Position numbers and translations under genes: made by a program. DNA of 64,000 bases from NCBI GenBank assembly GCA_028023455.1, contig JAQFVV010006238.1, forward strand, positions 2,922,572 through 2,986,571. Reading direction: 5' to 3'. This DNA comes from Epiperipatus broadwayi. Taxonomy: Eukaryota; Onychophora; Udeonychophora; Euonychophora; Peripatidae. Shown in pieces: positions 59,310 to 64,000 of this stretch; position 1 is the stretch's first letter; each line of letters begins with the position of its first letter. A model generated the notes under the pieces. The model was not told the origin of the DNA and ran no database searches. It saw only the letters and a list, made by a program, of their open reading frames with translations.

Positions 59310-61240
59310 GTTGTTATTATAATAAAGAATAGAAATAAAAAGATGACATTCATGTAAACAGAGATAACTTTTGCTTTTTGATGTTGCCAGGAAACTATAT
59401 ATTACTATTAATTGGCAATCACTCTGAAGCTAAGCAAGTTTTTTCCATTAACCTATAATAGCTTTCTTGGTGGGGTTTTGGTTGAAGTAAAAGGTCATAT
59501 ATATTTTACTAGGAACTTACTTTGCTGCTGATAATGCTGCTGCCTATCCTGACAAATCAATGTGCACATATGTTAACATGCAGATGTACATTTTGATATA
59601 TAATTGAATTATTTTAAAATTATCATTTTCATAAAGATTAATTGAAATATAAATTTTGGCTAATTGATTTTAGGTAGAATGAATATTGTTATTGATGACC
59701 AAATATTTTGTCATTTTATAAATTTTTTTATATAAGGTAGGCTTGTTATGTTTGCTGATCATGATAAATCAAATCCTCTCTCAGAGAGTCTCACTTAATA
59801 TTTATCCATATGTGTTAATTTGAATAAACAGGGATTAAAATCCATCACCCTAATTTTGGGTGTTACATTCTTTAAGAAAGAATATCTACGGATAGATTAC
59901 CCTCTGGCAACACCATTGCAATTCTCTCAGTAACAAAGCCATTTTAATTCAGCTCATAACAAGAATTCTCCAGACTGATAGATTACTACGGACGCATTAA
60001 AGATGAGACCATTAAGAGAAGACAATAAAGTAATTTAAATAACATAGTTTATTTCAGGTAATCTGAGTGATATAATGGAATTACTCTAAACATTACTACT
60101 TTATGAATAAAGTAATGCACCAATGTAATAAAGAAATAATATTTAAGATTAAACATAAATATTGTATTTAATGTACATACATGTTTACCTAAAATGTATA
60201 TCAGCTTATACTACAATAGTAATATTTGTCAAATAATAAATGTAAACAATATTTACATTCAAAAATGCAAATGTGTGAATCTATATATATGAAATTTATA
60301 AATTATGGAAGCTCTCATGCATATGCATGTAAATAAAAGATGTCTTACTGCAGCTTCTTTAAATAATTCAGTTAAGATTATTCATGCACTGAAGTAACAT
60401 ATAAAATTAAATGAATCTCTTTTAGTTGCTTCGGAGTGGATTATTTTATGCAGACAACACAAGTGAAGGTGATGAGAAACAGTTCTCTATATGGAAATAT
60501 GCATATCCTCACCAATTTTGGACTCCTTGTAGGCATTTTTTCAAAGTTGGTAAGGCTACATTGTTCAGGCACTAGCTAGCATATGTTGGATAGGCTAAGC
60601 AAATCATTTCTATTATTTTTAGTACACAGAATTTCGACATTTTAGCTGTGTTTGATTTATTGTAACAGCAGTTTTTTTTAGATGATGTTTAATACTTCCA
60701 ATTAGAATTGGAAATCTTTCCAAGCTATATGATGCTGGTGATATACATATGGTTTCTTCACAGATATTATTGGTTTTTCCCTCTTTTTCTTTCTCTTTAT
60801 ATAGCCTTTGCACAAAAGATAACCCCTTCCATAAGCTTTCACTTGTTTCTTTCTTGCTTTTACTTTTTCTAATGATTACCATTAATCTGTTGGGTTTTTT
60901 CCTTATTTAATTCCTGTAATTACCGTAAATTACACGTTGTAATTGAATTTAGCTTTAATTAAACTTTATAATCATCTTTAATTAATTCTTGTTTTTTAAA
61001 TAGAGTTTAATTTTGATTAAGTTATTAAGCAAAATTACAAAATACCCACACGCGTCCGTATCTATATTAATAAATTATGATATATTACTTACTCTTAACA
61101 TAAAATTTTTACAAATATCTTTTTATGAATAAAAAATATGATTGTTATTAAAAAATCACTCAATATAATTTAAATTTAATTACAAATAATACTTTTATAA
61201 TACATTTGTATATGTAATTTAAATTATCTATTTAAATGAT
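59310..61240. other. no gene recognised
   Basis: AT-rich sequence. A Lys/Ser-rich minus frame at 60619-60882 (87 residues) has no family signature I recognise and no supported splice sites. Confidence 0.4.
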
Positions 61241-61244
61241 TATA

Positions 61245-61860
61245 GGATATCAATTATTACATTTGCTGAATTGTCCAGCATTTTAAATGAAGTAGTATGA
61301 CTTGCAATTAAATCTATGAAGAAAGAAAAAAACTCCAAAAAAATGATGAAATAATAATCAGCATCTTAAAAGAAGCAGATGAAGAAAAAGAAAAATTGTT
61401 GACAGAGTGTTTAAATAATAAATATGCAGTCGTATTGATATACAGAAGTTCTATACAAAAATTTTACTAAACTCTTTGAATTTTAGCCACCCAAAAGAAC
61501 AAGCTGGATTTAAAAGTGGTTTTTAGCATAGTGAATTACATTTAAATATTAAGAGAAATTGGAAAAATAAAATCATTGAATATGAATTGTCATTATGCTT
61601 TGGATTTTTACGAAAAACGATTTGATTTTGCACTTATTTCTATAGGGATAAAAGCATGGAATTATCAAATTATAGATCAAGAATATTATCATTCAAAACA
61701 CAATTCAATGATAAAATTAAAAAAACTAATGTTGAAAAGGGTGTGTGACGGGTTAATTCTCCATCTCCAAAACATTGTGGTTCTGCAAGAAATATTTTCT
61801 GGATTAAATTGGAAAGCTAAGGGTATAAAATTAAAATTGAATTGGTATATATTTTGTACC
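61245..61860 (+). pseudogene. decayed RTE RT fragment, upstream copy
   Basis: The sequence tracks residues ~482-725 of the intact RTE: LNEVV-like, NDEI..ILKEADEE, SLNF..PPKEQAGFKSGF, ELSLCFGF, LQEIFSGLNWKAKGIKLK. It keeps Gly in QAGF, where the intact copy has Arg. Deletions remove the DYEKAFDS and VRQGD regions in part. It stops abruptly where the leader of the next copy begins. Confidence 0.75.
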
Positions 61861-61864
61861 TGCA

Positions 61865-64000
61865 GAAGGGAGTTTGTTGTTAACTGAAAGAAGACCCTTT
61901 GATTTCTCTTGGAAGCCTTAAAAAAACCAAACACAGCAAATTTCTAATGTCCACTCCATACATTCCTGTCATTAGAAGTTATCACTATGTGATTATTCAT
62001 ATAGTATAGAAACATGAATGGACTGCTCATCAACATGCATTAGTCAGCATTTAATTTATTGGCCTTTTACCTCTGAGTTTAAGATCAAGAAACATCATGG
62101 TCTTTCTTATCAGTTGCTTAATAGCTCCTAACTGAAATATCACTTGAGTTTTCTTGAAGGCAAAATGAATGTGTGTGTGAATGAAAAAAAATTTAAATAG
62201 ATATTTACAATTATGACAGACAAAAATAAATCATGGCCCTTATTCCCAAGAGGCTTTAAAGTCACCAGCCAAAGCAGGAGGGTGCTAAGAATCCCATGAT
62301 TGTTGATCCAGGCTGCTATTTGATGATGACCTTTAGTGAAAGAAGATTGCAAGAATTGGAAAAAGAACTATCATATTAAAGGGAATATTATTGGATTTTG
62401 TGAAGTTAGAAGAAAAGGTAAAGAGACAAATTGATTTAAAAAGTAGATACGTACTCACTCTACTATAAAAATACAAATATTGAAAATACAAGTAAAGTAG
62501 GATTCATTGTAAATAGAAAGTGGAAAAACAGCATTGTGGAGATTGATGGTATATCAAACAGATTGGCAAGATTTGTTATTCAACTTAACAGCAGATACCA
62601 AATGCAGATAATTTAGATTTATGCCCCAACAAGTTATCATAGTGATGAAATAGTAGAGGACTTTTATAATGGATGATCAAAAGACTTTTGATCAGACCAA
62701 ACATTTTAATTATTGTTATGGGAGACTTAGATGAAAGTGCTGTAGATATATTTGATTGTGATAATAGAAATGAGAAAGGACATAAACCTGTGGAGTTTGC
62801 AGGAAAAGAAAAACTATATTACAGATTCTTTTTTTCAGAAAAATGTTAAAAGGAAATGGACATGGAAGCAGCCAAATGATGATACAGCAGAATTGGATTA
62901 TAAGTTGACTAACAGAAAATACATATTTCAAGATTGTAATATTCTTAATAAATTTAATACAGGTAGTGATCCTTGGTTAGTGAGATGTAAGATACATGTT
63001 AATGCAAAACTAGAGAGACCAAAATTGTTTAAGAAAAACAATATTTACAGTTGATATTCCTTATCTTCATAAACATTTCTAATGAATTTAAAACTTGCAA
63101 ATCATTTTCAGGTATTAGTATATTTTAAACATGATTCAGATTTGAATAAAAGTAATAGAAAAATACTAGATATACTTTAAAAAACTACAACAAAGATAGC
63201 TGAAAGAAAAAAGCAGCAGTTGACCAATGAAATGTGTACTAAGACTAGAGAATTTATGAAGAAAACAAAAGCTCCAGATAGTGATGGAATTATAATTGAT
63301 ATCTTAAAAAGAAGTAGGTGAAGAAATAGATTTTTTTTTGGCAAAGTTATATATCAAATGTCTAAATGATAAAGATGTACCAGAAGATTGAAAGAATGCA
63401 GTATTAATATTTAAAAAAGATGTTAAAGAAGATATTAGAAATTACAGACCTATCAGTCTTTTATCAGTTTTATGCAATTTTTTTACCAAGATAATTATAA
63501 CTTGTCTAGAGAGAGCTTTGGATTTTAACCAACCAAAAGAACTAGCTGAATTTAAAAATAGTTAGTACAATGGATCATATCCAAGTATTGAGAGAAGTTA
63601 TAGAGAGAACCAATGAATATGAGTTGCCATTATGCTTTGGATTTGTAGATTTTGAAAAGGCATTTGATTCTATAAGCATTTCTTCATTGATTAAAGCATT
63701 GGATCATCTAGGTATAGACCCAGGATATCTATTATATTTTGAAGAATATTTATAAAAATGCAACAGCAACAATTAGATTATATAATGATACTAAGAAGAT
63801 TAAAATTGAGAAGGGTGTAAGAAAGGGTGACCCCATATTTTCAAAACTTTTTACAGCAAGGCTGCAAGATTATTTTGTCAGTTAAAATAGGAAACTAAAG
63901 GAATAAAAGTAAATGGAGATTATTTAAGTCATTTAAATTTTTCACATGATGTAATTATCTTTGCAAATAATGCTTCAGAGCTTCAGGAAATGTTGTAAGA
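61865..64000 (+). mobile_element. decayed near-full-length RTE copy, runs off the window
   Basis: It starts with the same leader as the intact element (GGGAGTTTGTTGTTAACTGA) and keeps the ORF start (ATGACAGACAAAAATAAATC at 62214). EEP pieces: IYAPTSYH near 62618, KRKWTWKQPNDDTAELDYKL near 62845, then SDPWLVRCK where the SDH triad has become SDP. RT: IIIDILK, NYRPISLLSVL, DHIQVLREVIERTNEYELPL and FVDFEKAFDSI at 63640s. The catalytic Asp of that block is present, but stops and frameshifts occur throughout. An in-frame deletion of ~126 codons joins ETREFMKK to KAP. The 3' end is outside the window. Confidence 0.88.

Noticed and set aside
60619-60882. 87-residue minus frame rich in Lys and Ser, possible host exon
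   Set aside because: No family motif, no supported splice sites and no neighbouring exons; the length is within chance for AT-rich DNA.

Overview
The window is eukaryotic, almost certainly nuclear DNA of an invertebrate animal. It is very AT-rich, with long A/T runs, (AT)n and (ATT)n microsatellites and no dense gene packing. Its recognisable coding content is animal-type transposable elements: RTE, Jockey/CR1-like and other non-LTR retrotransposons, Penelope-like elements with a GIY-YIG domain, and hAT transposons. I cannot assign a phylum from the sequence. I found no host gene that I can support, so this reads as an intergenic or intronic repeat-rich region.

Layout. 0-13 kb: short repeats only. 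These are a tRNA-derived SINE family (SINE-A), a second ~130 bp family with tRNA-like sequence (SINE-B, partly in tandem arrays), foldback elements and a ~500 bp tandem repeat. 13.4-15.0 kb: a Jockey/CR1-like LINE whose two halves lie in opposite orientations, as expected from twin priming. 15.4-24.3 kb: RTE 3' ends, a 420 bp foldback element, microsatellites, hairpins and repeat-free stretches. 24.46-27.74 kb: a full-length RTE-clade LINE with one uninterrupted 984-residue endonuclease/reverse transcriptase ORF, the only intact large gene here. 29.2-33.1 kb: a decayed LINE with SGNH-esterase, endonuclease, RT and terminal Cys/His parts. 34.6-41.5 kb: an RTE relic, tandem dimers, large foldbacks, a homopolymer-rich stretch of doubtful quality and a Penelope-like fragment between 119 bp inverted repeats. 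41.7-44.3 kb (minus) and 54.8-57.1 kb (plus): two relics of one further LINE family. 44.76-46.07 and 48.42-50.95 kb: two hAT elements, both with terminal inverted repeats and target duplications. 47.8-48.2 kb: a Penelope-like GIY-YIG relic. 51.3-52.4 kb: a second Jockey-like relic. 53.7-54.35 kb: a ~270 bp-arm foldback. 61.2-64 kb: two decayed RTE copies head to tail, the second running off the window.

The intact RTE ORF supplies endonuclease and reverse transcriptase of the kind that could mobilise the RTE 3' fragments scattered here. The internally deleted hAT would depend on hAT transposase supplied in trans. The most unusual item is a family of variable, partly palindromic elements at 7.6, 17.2 and 40.9 kb. 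Each is flanked by a perfect 12-13 bp target duplication, and members differ by presence or absence of an inverted internal arm. All names and boundaries come from reading the sequence; no database search was run.
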